From NCBI GenBank assembly GCA_018335015.1, contig JAGXKX010000001.1:1-54027 (forward strand): a stretch of 54,027 nucleotides of DNA. Reading direction: 5' to 3'. The position numbers and the translations under genes are program-made. Below are positions 1 to 10,241 of the stretch, in pieces. Source of the stretch: Candidatus Bipolaricaulota bacterium (GTDB lineage: Bacteria; Bipolaricaulota; Bipolaricaulia; M55B111). Each line of letters begins with the position of its first letter. Positions within the stretch are counted from its first letter, which is position 1. The notes under the pieces were generated by a model that was not told where the DNA came from, did no database searches, and was given only the letters and a program-made list of their open reading frames with translations.

Positions 1-673
1 CCCTCACCCTGTCAGGAGGTCCTTCGATCAGTTTCTTCCCCTGATCGAATACGATAACTCTCTCGCAGAGCTTGAAGATGGACTCCATGTCGTGGCTAAT
101 TATTAGAAAGGTCTTACCGGCGTCGTAGAGCTCGTGGACGTGATCGTGCAGGTCACCTCTAAGCTCAGGATGCACACCGGCAAACGGTTCGTCCAGAACA
201 ATTATGTCCGGATCCAGCATCAGGACTCTCCCCAGTTCCAGCAATTTCTGTTGACCGCCCGAAAGATTCACGGATAGTTCTTCCTCAAGATGATCAATCA
301 GAAGAAAATCCATGATCTCGTCGGCTTTTCTTTCCACTTCCTTTCTGCTGGTAGCTTTTGACGCGAGGGCGGGTACGAGCAAGTTTTCCAGGACCGTCAA
401 TTGCTCAAACCCTCTCGTGATTTGGAAAGTACGGCCCAGGCCTCTGGCGGCGATCTCGTGAGAGGGCATGCCGGTGATGTCGATATCTCCTAATTTAATC
501 GTCCCACCGGTTGGCGATAATAGCCCCGTAATTACGTTTACGAAGGTCGTCTTGCCGGCTCCGTTTGGGCCAATCAACCCCGCTAGTTCTCCGCCCTTTA
601 CCGTCACCGTTACCCCGTCCAGGGCTTTAACACCGCCGAAATGTTTCTTCAAACCTTCCACGTAGAGGTTAAT
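1..673 (-). CDS. ABC transporter ATP-binding protein, LivG-like (C-terminus runs off the window)
   Basis: Reverse-strand translation INLYVEGLKKHFGGVKALDGVTV...GPNGAGKTTF...NLSGGQQKLLELGRVLMLDPDIIVLDEPFAGVHPEL...SHDMESI: Walker A, signature and Walker B typical of branched-chain amino acid/urea/amide ABC ATPases. Not in the ORF track because it is truncated. Start ambiguous: ATT at 673 with GGAGG upstream, or GTG at 661. Confidence 0.9.
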   Translation of the reverse strand, partial: MNLYVEGLKKHFGGVKALDGVTVTVKGGELAGLIGPNGAGKTTFVNVITGLLSPTGGTIKLGDIDITGMPSHEIAARGLGRTFQITRGFEQLTVLENLLVPALASKATSRKEVERKADEIMDFLLIDHLEEELSVNLSGGQQKLLELGRVLMLDPDIIVLDEPFAGVHPELRGDLHDHVHELYDAGKTFLIISHDMESIFKLCERVIVFDQGKKLIEGPPDRVR

Positions 674-742
674 TACGATACCTCCAGCTTAAAAGAAAGC
701 AGAGGGAGGCGGTAAAACCTCCCTCTGCGATAGGGTGAATAA

Positions 743-2032
743 TTATTCCTCCATGTAAGGGGGAACCTCAAATTCACCTTCGGCCCAGTCCTGCGGCCAG
801 ATAACGGTTCCCTCTCCGCCATGATACTGGATAACCGGGTAGATGTAGAAGTCCTTTGCTACCTTTGGGTCAGGAACTGTTTCCGGGGTGTACTTGTACT
901 CCTTCATCAGGATTCCTTCCGTGAAGGACAGGTCCCCGGTCCTTACGAGGTAATGATTGACCTTCTGAATATTCTCCGAATTTACTTCTCCGTAAAGCTG
1001 GTGGGTTTTTCTCAAAATCTTTATCAAATAGTTAGCGCCGTCGTAAGCCAGGCCTGAGGAGGAAGCACTTGGTTCTACGCCCCACTGCTCTTCAAATCTA
1101 TCCCTGAACTGCTTTGCTTCTTCGCTCGCCCACTGTGGAATCTGGTCCAGTACGTAGTCAGAAGCATCGCCAGCGAGATCGTACCATTCACCCATCCAGC
1201 CCAGACCATCAGCTATTACCAGACTTTTAAGCCCCACCTCTCGAGCCTGTTTCACCAAGGCAGCAAAAGAAGCGGGTACGGTCGACGTACCTGCAATTAC
1301 GGAGACTTTTCTGTCCTGCCATTTCTGGAGTAGGGGGTAGAACTTCGTCTTCTGCATCTCGAAGTAATCCTTGGAGACTACATTCCAGCCAGCCTCCTCG
1401 AATTGTTCGGCGATGGAATTACCAAAGCTCCTTCCCCAGTCAGTGTTTTCACCGTAAATTGCCACGTTTTTCGTCTCGGGGTCCCACTTGCCGGCTTCCA
1501 CGGCCTCGGAAAGAGTTGTAACGTAAGCTATGGAGAGTTTTCTGGGGGTGGGCCAGAACTTACCACTGTCGTAATACTGATACTTCTCCGGCTCTTCGTG
1601 GTACTTGTCCAGGATCACCTGGGTTGCGGCTCCGCCGAAGAAATGAGGTATCTGGTACTGCGCCGCCATGTCCATCAAAGCGACGGACACTGAACTGTGC
1701 CAGTTGAAGGTAGTGACGTCTACTCCCTTTCTCGTTACTGCCTGGGTGTAGTTTCTGGTTGCCTTTTCCGGCTGCGATTCCGAGTCCACCTTCACCAGCT
1801 CAACTTCTACATCGCCTATCTTGTTGTTGATCTCGTTAAATGCCATTTGATAGGAATGCCATATTTCACTACCTACCCTGGCATTTGGACCGGTAAATGG
1901 ACCGATTACACCCACCGTAACATTGTCCTGGGCAACAGCGGTATTACTGAAAAGTCCCCCTAGCACGAGAGTTAAAATCAGCAGAAAAATTAAACCGGGG
2001 ATTTTTGGTCTATTCTTAACCAAGGAGTACAC
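743..2032 (-). CDS. ABC transporter periplasmic substrate-binding protein, LivK/urea-amide type (Peripla_BP_6)
   Basis: 429 aa; signal peptide, then VTVGVIGPFTGPNARVGSEIWHSYQMAFNEIN...; adjacent to and co-directional with the LivG-like ATPase. Confidence 0.88.
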   Translation of the reverse strand: MYSLVKNRPKIPGLIFLLILTLVLGGLFSNTAVAQDNVTVGVIGPFTGPNARVGSEIWHSYQMAFNEINNKIGDVEVELVKVDSESQPEKATRNYTQAVTRKGVDVTTFNWHSSVSVALMDMAAQYQIPHFFGGAATQVILDKYHEEPEKYQYYDSGKFWPTPRKLSIAYVTTLSEAVEAGKWDPETKNVAIYGENTDWGRSFGNSIAEQFEEAGWNVVSKDYFEMQKTKFYPLLQKWQDRKVSVIAGTSTVPASFAALVKQAREVGLKSLVIADGLGWMGEWYDLAGDASDYVLDQIPQWASEEAKQFRDRFEEQWGVEPSASSSGLAYDGANYLIKILRKTHQLYGEVNSENIQKVNHYLVRTGDLSFTEGILMKEYKYTPETVPDPKVAKDFYIYPVIQYHGGEGTVIWPQDWAEGEFEVPPYMEE

Positions 2033-2515
2033 CTCCTGTTTGGTATACTTATCTTCTAACTAGAGAAAAAGTTTCACCTTCAATTTGAACCTTCTCTATC
2101 ACCTCCAACTCTGCTGGACAGGGAAAACGTCCGCTCAGAGTATAATATCGGTCATATATGATTATTATACTTATTTTGACAAATACTTCAAATTAGGTCC
2201 ATCGAGCTCCGCCTCCACGCTTGAACGTTTATATTGTATTACACGAAAAAGGGGTCTCCTCCCCACTTAAAATAGAAAGCTCGTAATCAGCTGGAAGAGA
2301 TGTTTGAAGAACGTTACGGGGGGAACCGAAACCAAAAAGATCGATCAACCTGGTATCTGGCATTGGTGTTGCCAGGGAGGTTACCAAAAGAGCAGCTCTG
2401 CCGAACGGAGGCCGTACAGAGTCAACGGGCCCCAATATCCATTTCAACCCGGTTCGGGAACACCTCATAGAACCTGGTTTACTGATCTATTAAACTTTTT
2501 CTGGAGGTTGAACCC

Positions 2516-3676
2516 GTGAACACGAATTTTAGAAGCAAATGGGTTTTCCTGATACCGGTTGTCCTGTTGGTTTGCCTTACTTTTCAGGTACCCGGGGAAG
2601 ACAGCCGACCGGAAAATGATGAGCTAAAACCGGTCCGAGAAGTTTACAGACTTATTCTGAACAATTACTACGATCCTGAGTCAATCGATAAGGACGAACT
2701 AATCCAGGGCGCAATAGAAGGTATGCTCGACCGGTTACCAGACGAGTACCACGAGGCTTACACACAAGAGGAATACAAAGAATATCGGAGAAGACAGGAG
2801 GGGAATTACGTGGGAATCGGCATGCAAATCGAAAAATCCGGCGACCGAGTTAGAGTTATTTCCGTGTTTCCCGATACCCCGGCTTCGCGCAATGGGTTAA
2901 CCTCAGGAGACGTGATCCTCGAAGTCGAGGGGAAATCCACCAGGAACTTGTCTTTCACGGAAGTATTCGAGGCTCTCGATGGAGAGGAGGGAACGACTGT
3001 ACGTGTTACGGTCAGGCACTTGAATGATAGTGAAGAAACGATTAACTTAACCAGGACGAATATAGAGATCACCCCCGTGGAACTGAAAATGATTGAGGGA
3101 GACAAGATAGCCCTAATCGACATCAACCTGTTCAACCGACAAACCGCGCGAGAACTTGAACAAGTTTTTAATCAACTAGACAACGAAAACCTTATCGGTT
3201 ACGTACTGGATCTGCGAAATAATTCCGGAGGCTGGCTAAATTCCGCCATTGAAGTCGCCAGCCAGTTCGTGGATAGGGGCTTAATAACAAAAACGGTCGG
3301 ACCTGACGGGACCAGAGAATACGAATCCAGGGGTAATTCCAACCCAAACCTGCCTCTGGTTGTGCTAATAAACGATGGGACGGCAAGCGCTTCCGAACTC
3401 GTTGCGGGAGCTGTTCGGGATCACGGTATGGGGGTCCTGGTCGGACGGCGGAGCTTCGGGAAGGGCCTCGTCCAGACCACTCACACAGTGGGCCGGGGAA
3501 TAAGGGTAAAACTATCTACTTCCGAATACCTAACCCCAGGGGGGACCAGGTTAAACGAAAACGGACTGGCACCTGATATAGAATCGGAGGAACGGAGTGG
3601 AGACCTTACCAGAGCAATAGAATGGATAAGGGAACATCGGGGAGGGATCATGCCCTTAGGAAAGAAGGAAGGCTAA
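2516..3676 (+). CDS. S41 family C-terminal processing peptidase (CtpA-like) with PDZ domain
   Basis: 386 aa; GIGMQIEKSGDRVRVISVFPDTPASRNGLTSGDVILEVEGK (PDZ), NDGTASASELVAGAVRD and GRRSFGKGLVQT (Ser/Lys dyad). GTG start. Confidence 0.92.
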   Translation: MNTNFRSKWVFLIPVVLLVCLTFQVPGEDSRPENDELKPVREVYRLILNNYYDPESIDKDELIQGAIEGMLDRLPDEYHEAYTQEEYKEYRRRQEGNYVGIGMQIEKSGDRVRVISVFPDTPASRNGLTSGDVILEVEGKSTRNLSFTEVFEALDGEEGTTVRVTVRHLNDSEETINLTRTNIEITPVELKMIEGDKIALIDINLFNRQTARELEQVFNQLDNENLIGYVLDLRNNSGGWLNSAIEVASQFVDRGLITKTVGPDGTREYESRGNSNPNLPLVVLINDGTASASELVAGAVRDHGMGVLVGRRSFGKGLVQTTHTVGRGIRVKLSTSEYLTPGGTRLNENGLAPDIESEERSGDLTRAIEWIREHRGGIMPLGKKEG

Positions 3677-3782
3677 AAATTTAACCGAGCCACGATGGTA
3701 TACCGGAACCTGGTTTATCCGAAACCATCTTTGCGAAAAAAATTCAGAAAGTTTAGTATGACTATAAAAGGAGGTACGCATC

Positions 3783-4355
3783 ATGGATAATGTGTGGATG
3801 TTATTGATTGTGGCAGGACTGGTGGTAGGGGTTGTACTGGTAAGCGGCACTTTAATGGACACTCAAACTGTTTCCCCGAGGGAGTCGGAAGAGCCGACCG
3901 CGGAAAGTGCACCCGAGGAAAGCCAGAGTACTTACGACCAAGAATCTAAGTCGGACCTGTCAGGTGAAGTGACGACTCTGGACTTTAAGGTAGACATCAC
4001 CAGGGACGGTGAAAGCTATACTCACCGGTTCAGAGTGAGACACCCCGACACAAAAGACGAGGACATCCGAATCGATTCTACCCGGAACGACGGGGCAGAA
4101 ATGACCATCATATTAAAAGGCAGCACGGACGAAGGGTGGGTAAATGATTATTCTTCCAATGAATGGACTTACTTTACGGGAATTGCCTTTACTCAGATGT
4201 GGCAGAACAGGAGCGACCGGTATCTCGCCTATAGAGTCAAGGAATGGCAGGAAATGGAAGGAGAGAAGTTCAAGGTGAAGGGCGAAGACGGAACCGCAAG
4301 GGTCTACGATATTAGGGTCAATCGAGATATGCCGAGTTCGGTGTTTACTCGTTAA
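3783..4355 (+). CDS. hypothetical secreted/membrane-anchored acidic protein
   Basis: 190 aa; N-terminal hydrophobic segment MLLIVAGLVVGVVLVSG followed by an acidic linker; RBS aaaggagg upstream; no recognised domain. Confidence 0.7.
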   Translation: MDNVWMLLIVAGLVVGVVLVSGTLMDTQTVSPRESEEPTAESAPEESQSTYDQESKSDLSGEVTTLDFKVDITRDGESYTHRFRVRHPDTKDEDIRIDSTRNDGAEMTIILKGSTDEGWVNDYSSNEWTYFTGIAFTQMWQNRSDRYLAYRVKEWQEMEGEKFKVKGEDGTARVYDIRVNRDMPSSVFTR

Positions 4356-4422
4356 TCCTCTTGACTGAGGACTTAAGCCAAAAGCCCGCCTTATGTAGCA
4401 AAACTCGCCAGAAATTTTCATT

Positions 4423-4446
4423 ACCCCCAGGAAGGTCCTGGGGGTT
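4423..4446. terminator. stem-loop acccccagga-agg-tcctgggggt
   Basis: Perfect inverted repeat cccccagga/tcctggggg after the 3783-4355 ORF. Confidence 0.55.
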
Positions 4447-4727
4447 CTCAGTTCATAACTTCATATTACCCGATTTTTTCTTACCCACTTATCCCATCCA
4501 GAGCACTCCCAAGTATAGTTAAAGCGTCTTTTGCGCCCTGTTGATATCCCTCCACATTCGGGCACCGAGCTTCTATTACTTTGACTTCTAAATATAATTC
4601 AAACTTGATACCAAATTGAGTTTAATCAGTTTCCTGGTTGATTTTGATCATGGAACGAGAAATCCGGGACCGCTAGTATATTAAGAAAGAAATCACGAGG
4701 ACAATCCAAGGTTTAGAGGGTGGTAAA

Positions 4728-5288
4728 GTGAGGAAGGAAATAAGATTTGGTGGATTCGGAGGCCAGGGAATAATCTCAGCGGGAAATATAACGGGAAAAG
4801 CAGCGTCGATCTTCGAGGACAAAAACGCGGTATTAATCCAATCTTACGGGCCGGAAGCAAGGGGCGGAGCCTGCAGTGCCGACGTAGTGATAGAAGACGA
4901 AAAGATCGATTACCCACAAATTAAAGTTCCCGAAATTCTGATCCTGATGTCTCAGGAAGCTTACGAGAAATACAGCGGGGAAATTAAGGACGGCGGAATT
5001 ATGTTGCTGGAAAAAGACCTTGTTGAAGAAGTGGAGCAACCCGGGGGAGTAAAACAGTACAAGGTACCCGCGACAAAGATCGCGGAGGACCTGGGACATA
5101 AAATAGTGGCCAACGTGGTCATGCTGGGTGCCCTCGTGGCTATAACGGAAGCTGTGGACAGGGCAAAGATGAAAGAGTCCGTTCTCTCTTCCGTCCCCGA
5201 AGGCACGGAAGACCTTAACGAACGAGCTTTTGAGAGCGGTTACGAGTACGGCTCAAAGCTAATCAAAGAAGAAGTTCCCGGGAGGTAA
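4728..5288 (+). CDS. korC: 2-oxoacid:ferredoxin oxidoreductase gamma subunit (KorC-like)
   Basis: 186 aa; MRKEIRFGGFGGQGIISAGNITGKAASIF...SYGPEARGGACSADVVI typical of Kor/Por gamma. GTG start. Confidence 0.9.
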   Translation: MRKEIRFGGFGGQGIISAGNITGKAASIFEDKNAVLIQSYGPEARGGACSADVVIEDEKIDYPQIKVPEILILMSQEAYEKYSGEIKDGGIMLLEKDLVEEVEQPGGVKQYKVPATKIAEDLGHKIVANVVMLGALVAITEAVDRAKMKESVLSSVPEGTEDLNERAFESGYEYGSKLIKEEVPGR

Positions 5289-5289
5289 C

Positions 5290-7251
5290 ATGGCTATTAA
5301 GCCAAGAATCGGGGTCTTTATCTGTCACTGCGGAGAGAATATCGCGGGGACGGTTGACGTGTCGGGTCTGGCTGAAGATATCATAGGGTACGACAACGTA
5401 GCGTTTAGTACGGATTACGAATACATGTGTTCCGACCCGGGCCAGAACAAAATAAAGGAGGCAATCGAGGAAGAAAATCTGACCGGAGTCGTCGTCGCGG
5501 CCTGTTCACCTTCGATGCACGAGGAAACTTTTAGGGGGGCTGTTGAGGACGTCGGGTTGAATCGTTACCAGTGCGAGATCGCCAACATAAGAGAACAGTG
5601 TTCCTGGGTTCATGGAGAAGACGGAGATAAGCCAACAGAAAAGGCACTTAAGATAATTAAGGGGGTAGTAGAAAAAGTAAAAAGAAACGTCTCCATGGAG
5701 CCCGTGGAGCGAGAACACGCCGACAAGTGCCTGGTTATCGGAGGGGGAATCGCCGGGATTCAGGCGGCACTTGACGTGGCCGAAGCCGGTAACGAGGTAA
5801 TCCTGGTTGAAAAAGAACCGACGATCGGAGGGCACATGGCACAGCTGTCCGAGACTTTCCCCACGCTGGACTGCTCCCAGTGTATTCTGACTCCTAAAAT
5901 GGTGGAATTAAATCAGCATCCCAATATCGAATTATTGGCTTACAGCGAGGTAAAAGAAATTTCCGGTTACGTGGGAAACTATAGTGCCCAGATAGAGAGA
6001 AAGCCTACCTACGTTGACACCGACGCCTGTAACCTCTGTGGGGATTGCGAGGACGTTTGTCCGGTGGAAGTTACCGACGAATTTAACCAGGGCCTTGACA
6101 CCCGTAAGGCAATAAACATTCCGTTTTCCCAGGCAATTCCATCCTCCTATACGCTGGATACGGATGCATGCCTCGGTCTGAATCCGCTCCGGTGCAGCGA
6201 GTGTGCCGAAGCGTGCGACGCCGACGCGATAGATTTTGACCAGAGTTCCGAGTACGTGGAGGAAGAGTTTGGCGCGGTTATCGTCGCAACCGGTTACGAC
6301 CTGTATCCGAAAGAAGAAATGGGAGAGTACGGCTACGGGAAATACGAAGACGTAGTAGACGGGCTTCAGTTCGAGAGGATGCTTTCCGCGACGGGCCCGA
6401 CTGGCGGTGTGGTCCGCAGGCCTTCGGACGGTAAAATACCGGAAAACGTCGTTTTCATCCAGTGTTCCGGGTCCAGAGATCCGGAAAACCACAATTCTTA
6501 CTGTTCTAAGATTTGCTGCATGTACACTGCGAAGCACGCCAAACTATATAAGGAGACCGTCCCGGACGGTAATGCATACGTATTCTACATAGATATTAGG
6601 GCGGGAGGCAAGGACTACGAGGAGTTCATTCAGGACGTCCAGGAAGAGGACAGAGTCCTTTACCTAAAAGGAAAGGTATCAAAGCTAAAGAGAGTCGACG
6701 AAAAGATGAGGGTATGGGGACTGGACGAGATAGCCGGCGAGCGAGTGGAGATCGATGCAGACCTCGTCGTTCTGGCTCAATCGATCGTTCCGTCCAAGGG
6801 AACTGACGAAACAAGCAAAAAGTTGAACTTGAACCTCGGGGCAAACGGTTTCTTCAAGGAAGCTCACCCAAAATTGAGGCCGGTAGAGAGTCTGACCGGG
6901 GGTGTCTTCTTCGCAGGAACGGGGCAGGGACCAAAAGATATTCCGGATTCCGTATCCCAGGGCAGCGGTGCCGCGGCCAAGGCGATAGACTTACTGTCCA
7001 AACCGACATTATCTCACGATCCTCAAGTAGTCGAAATAGACGAAGATCTCTGTAGCGGTTGTGGATTATGCGTGGGGCAGTGTCCTTACGACGCGCTAGA
7101 AATAAACTCTCGGGGCGTTGCCGAAGTAAACGAGATACTCTGCGAGGGCTGTGGTACCTGCGCCTCCGGATGTCCGACCAATGCGTTAAGTTTAAGGAAT
7201 TTAACAGACGAACAGTTAACGGAAATGATACACGCTCACATCGGTGATTAA
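5290..7251 (+). CDS. hdrA: heterodisulfide reductase subunit A-like protein (HdrA)
   Basis: 653 aa; VIGGGIAGIQAALDVAEAGNEVILVEKEPTIGGHMAQLSETFPTLDCSQCILTPKM plus multiple 4Fe-4S motifs (CNLCGDCEDVCP, CSGCGLCVGQCP, CEGCGTCASGCP). Confidence 0.96.
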   Translation: MAIKPRIGVFICHCGENIAGTVDVSGLAEDIIGYDNVAFSTDYEYMCSDPGQNKIKEAIEEENLTGVVVAACSPSMHEETFRGAVEDVGLNRYQCEIANIREQCSWVHGEDGDKPTEKALKIIKGVVEKVKRNVSMEPVEREHADKCLVIGGGIAGIQAALDVAEAGNEVILVEKEPTIGGHMAQLSETFPTLDCSQCILTPKMVELNQHPNIELLAYSEVKEISGYVGNYSAQIERKPTYVDTDACNLCGDCEDVCPVEVTDEFNQGLDTRKAINIPFSQAIPSSYTLDTDACLGLNPLRCSECAEACDADAIDFDQSSEYVEEEFGAVIVATGYDLYPKEEMGEYGYGKYEDVVDGLQFERMLSATGPTGGVVRRPSDGKIPENVVFIQCSGSRDPENHNSYCSKICCMYTAKHAKLYKETVPDGNAYVFYIDIRAGGKDYEEFIQDVQEEDRVLYLKGKVSKLKRVDEKMRVWGLDEIAGERVEIDADLVVLAQSIVPSKGTDETSKKLNLNLGANGFFKEAHPKLRPVESLTGGVFFAGTGQGPKDIPDSVSQGSGAAAKAIDLLSKPTLSHDPQVVEIDEDLCSGCGLCVGQCPYDALEINSRGVAEVNEILCEGCGTCASGCPTNALSLRNLTDEQLTEMIHAHIGD

Positions 7252-7253
7252 CC

Positions 7254-7670
7254 ATGGAATTTGAACCTAAATTGGTTGGTTTTCTTTGCAAATGGTGTTC
7301 TTCCGCGGGAGCTGACCTCGCCGGGGTAAGCAGAAAGAGCTATCCCCCTAACCTTGTACCGATTACGGTCAATTGTTCGGGTAGAATAGACGTCAACCAC
7401 ATTGTCAGAGCATTAAAGGACGGCGCGGATGGCGTTCTCGTAAGCGGCTGTCACCCCGGAGACTGTCATTACACCAGCGGTAATTACAAAACCTGGAGGC
7501 GAGTAGCTCTGTTAAAACACGTTCTTGAAGATTTTGGGATGAACCCTGATAGGGTCAGGCTGGAATGGGTTTCGGCGACGGAAGGGGAAAAATTTGCCCG
7601 GACCGTCGAGGAATTCACTGACGAAATCAAAGAACTGGGACCGGGGCCGTTTAGCAATGCCAAAGAATAA
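7254..7670 (+). CDS. mvhD: F420-non-reducing hydrogenase/heterodisulfide reductase-associated iron-sulfur subunit MvhD
   Basis: 138 aa; VGFLCKWCSSAGADLAGVSR...VNCSGRIDVNHIVRALKDGADGVLVSGCHPGDCHY. Confidence 0.94.
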   Translation: MEFEPKLVGFLCKWCSSAGADLAGVSRKSYPPNLVPITVNCSGRIDVNHIVRALKDGADGVLVSGCHPGDCHYTSGNYKTWRRVALLKHVLEDFGMNPDRVRLEWVSATEGEKFARTVEEFTDEIKELGPGPFSNAKE

Positions 7671-8652
7671 GAAAAAAATAGGCGCCTACTGGGCTTCTTC
7701 CTGTGGGGGCTGCGACGTTGCTTTATTGGGGTTGCACGAAAAAATACTTGACCTGCTTGATTTCGCCGATATAGCTTTCTGGCCCGCGGCGACGGATTTC
7801 AAATACGAAGACTTAAAAGGTTACGGAAAAAACGAACTAGACCTGACCTTCTTCAACGGTGGTATCAGGACGACCGAAAACGAAGAGATAGCCGAGTTGT
7901 TGAGGGAAAAGTCCGAACTGCTCGTCGCCTACGGGACCTGCGCTCACCAGGGCGGAATACCTGGCTTGGCGAATATGAGCGAAGAAGTGGATTTGTTTGA
8001 CACGGTATATAAAGGAACACCGACTAGTACTAACCCCGAGAATATCTTCCCTCAGGAGTCTACGAAAAAAGACGGACAGACGCTTAACCTGCCAGGACTT
8101 CAGGAAAGGGTAAGAAGCCTGGACCGGGTGGTCGATGTCGATTACACGGTCCCCGGGTGTCCGCCTCCCCCCGATTTAACCGAGGACTTCCTTGATCTTT
8201 TAGTTAAAGGAGCGTTGCCCGAGAAGGGGTCCGTGGTGGCGGGAACTAAGTCGGTCTGTGACGAATGTTCCAGAGAGTGGAACCGGGAAACAATCGACGA
8301 ACTCGTAAGGCCCCAGGAAACGGAGATAGATCCCGATAAGTGCTTGCTGGATCAGGGAATAATTTGTATGGGGCCCGTAACCAGGAGCGGTTGTGACGGT
8401 AGCTGTCCGGAGGCAAACATGCCATGCAAGGGTTGTTTTGGCCCACCTCCGGAGGTCGAAGACCAAGGCACGGAGATGTTAAACAGCCTGGCCTCCGTGC
8501 TTCAGCTGGGAGAGGAAGGTCAGGCCCTGGAACAAGAAAAAGAACTACTGAGCGATCTTCCGGATCCAATAGGAACGTTTTATACCTTTTCCCTTTCCAA
8601 TTCGATCCTTGGCGGAAAAGTTTCTGAGGGGGGCGAGAATGACCGAACGTAA
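7657..8652 (+). CDS. mvhG: [NiFe] hydrogenase small subunit, MvhG-like
   Basis: Start corrected to ATG 7657 (MPKNKKKIGAYWASSCGGCDVALLGLHEKI); SSCGGC, YGTCAHQGGIPGLAN and VPGCPPPPDL cluster motifs. Confidence 0.93.
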   Translation: MPKNKKKIGAYWASSCGGCDVALLGLHEKILDLLDFADIAFWPAATDFKYEDLKGYGKNELDLTFFNGGIRTTENEEIAELLREKSELLVAYGTCAHQGGIPGLANMSEEVDLFDTVYKGTPTSTNPENIFPQESTKKDGQTLNLPGLQERVRSLDRVVDVDYTVPGCPPPPDLTEDFLDLLVKGALPEKGSVVAGTKSVCDECSREWNRETIDELVRPQETEIDPDKCLLDQGIICMGPVTRSGCDGSCPEANMPCKGCFGPPPEVEDQGTEMLNSLASVLQLGEEGQALEQEKELLSDLPDPIGTFYTFSLSNSILGGKVSEGGENDRT

Positions 8653-10096
8653 GATATCCATCGATCCAATTACCAGGCTGGAAGGCCATGGAAAGATAGA
8701 AATCTTTCTGGGCGACGATGGCAGGCCGGAGGACGCCGTGCTTCAGGTCCCCGAACTTAGAGGCTTCGAGGAGTTTTCCCGGGGGCGAAAAGGGGAAGAA
8801 ATGCCCAGGATAACGGAAAGAATTTGTGGAGTTTGCCCGGAAGCTCATCATTTCGCATCGACGAAGGCTCTGGACGCAGCTTTCTCCACCAGCCCACCAC
8901 CGACAGCACTGAGCCTAAGAGAGCTTCTTTATAACTCCTATATATTTGCCGATCACCTCCTCCATTTATTCTATCTCGGAGGACCTGACTTCCTTGTCGA
9001 GGACGGAAATAAAGCGGAAAGAAACATAGTCGGGGTAATAAAGGCACTGGGAGAGGAGGCCGGTAAGAAGGTTATCAGAGCCCGGAGGCTGGGACACGAA
9101 GCGATCGAAATAATTGGCGGGCACCAGGTCCATCCCGTCACGGGCGTACCCGGCGGCCTGTCTCAGGGAATAACCTCCGAGGAAAGAGAGGAATTGGTCT
9201 CCATAGGGGAGTCGGCTGTCGATTTCGCCCGGGAAACGCTGGAGCTGTTCCGGGAAAAAGTAATAAATACGGAAAAGTTTGGTTCGTTGGTGGACGACCC
9301 GGAATACTCGCTGAACTCCTACTACATGGGCTTGGTCGACGAAAATGGAGAGGTCTCGTTCTACGACGGAGACGTCAGGATAGTAGATCCATCGGGGGAA
9401 GAATACCTTAAAACCAGCTCTGCGGAGGTAATGGAGCTACTCGAAGAAAGAGTTGAACCCTGGACTTACGTTAAATTCCCCTACCTGAAAGAAGTCGGCT
9501 GGAAGGATTTCCAGGTAGGGAAAGATAGCGGGGTATTTAGAGTCGGACCATTGGCGAGGTTAAACGTCGCCAATGGTATGAAAACGGACCTTGCCCAGGA
9601 AGAGTACGAAAGGTACGTCGATCATTTCGACGGCACCCCCGTTCACCAGACTTATGCATACCACTGGGCAAGGTTGATAGAAATGGTTCAGGCCGCGGAA
9701 AGGATTAACGAACTAGCGTCCGAAGAAGGAATCACCGGTGATGACCTAAGAACACCCGTCGAAGAGCCCGGCGAAGGAGTTGGAGTAATTGAAGCCGCTC
9801 GAGGGACGCTCATCCACGGTTACAGTCTGGACGACGAGGGCCTGGTAGAAAGTTCAAACATGATCGTTCCTACAACGAGCAATAGCGCGGCTCTTTCCAT
9901 CTCTATAAAACAGGCGGCCCTCGGCGCTCTGGAAGACGGAATGAACGACGATCAGGTGTTAAATCAGGTAGAGATGGGGTTTCGACCCTACGATCCCTGT
10001 CTGGCATGTGCAACTCACAGCGTGGACGGTGGTTTGGATATCGGTTTAAAAATTTACGATAACGAAGGGAAATTAGTAAAAGAAATTGAAAGATAA
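8639..10096 (+). CDS. mvhA: [NiFe] hydrogenase large subunit, MvhA-like
   Basis: Start corrected to ATG 8639 (MTERKISIDPITRLEGHGKIEIFL); both NiFe ligand motifs intact: RICGVCPEAH and DPCLACATH, followed by a C-terminal extension. Confidence 0.95.
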   Translation: MTERKISIDPITRLEGHGKIEIFLGDDGRPEDAVLQVPELRGFEEFSRGRKGEEMPRITERICGVCPEAHHFASTKALDAAFSTSPPPTALSLRELLYNSYIFADHLLHLFYLGGPDFLVEDGNKAERNIVGVIKALGEEAGKKVIRARRLGHEAIEIIGGHQVHPVTGVPGGLSQGITSEEREELVSIGESAVDFARETLELFREKVINTEKFGSLVDDPEYSLNSYYMGLVDENGEVSFYDGDVRIVDPSGEEYLKTSSAEVMELLEERVEPWTYVKFPYLKEVGWKDFQVGKDSGVFRVGPLARLNVANGMKTDLAQEEYERYVDHFDGTPVHQTYAYHWARLIEMVQAAERINELASEEGITGDDLRTPVEEPGEGVGVIEAARGTLIHGYSLDDEGLVESSNMIVPTTSNSAALSISIKQAALGALEDGMNDDQVLNQVEMGFRPYDPCLACATHSVDGGLDIGLKIYDNEGKLVKEIER

Positions 10097-10218
10097 TTCT
10101 GGAGAAGTTTCAGAGGAGGTTCAACCGAACATGACGAGCCTTTTTGCCAACCTTTCGATAAAACCGCAGGTTAATTCCCCAGCGTGGAATTCACTGCTTC
10201 CAATCTCAGCCTCGCTCT

Positions 10219-10241
10219 CCATGCTTTCGGAGAAAGCATGG
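10219..10241. other. hairpin ccatgcttt-cggag-aaagcatgg in the mvhA-hdrC gap
   Basis: Perfect 9-bp inverted repeat, no U-tract. Confidence 0.4.

Noticed and set aside
2304-2519. Short ORFs in the 2040-2515 intergenic region
   Set aside because: No RBS or domain support, both strands equally open; probably non-coding spacer between divergent genes.
5932-6537. 201-aa antisense ORF inside hdrA
   Set aside because: Fully antisense to a strongly conserved HdrA; shadow ORF caused by codon bias.
8246-8851. 201-aa antisense ORF across mvhG/mvhA
   Set aside because: Antisense to two hydrogenase genes with intact metal-ligand motifs; shadow ORF.
8639-10096. Selenocysteine in hydrogenase/HdrA
   Set aside because: MvhA and HdrA ORFs are full length with Cys at ligand positions; no in-frame TGA or SECIS needed.
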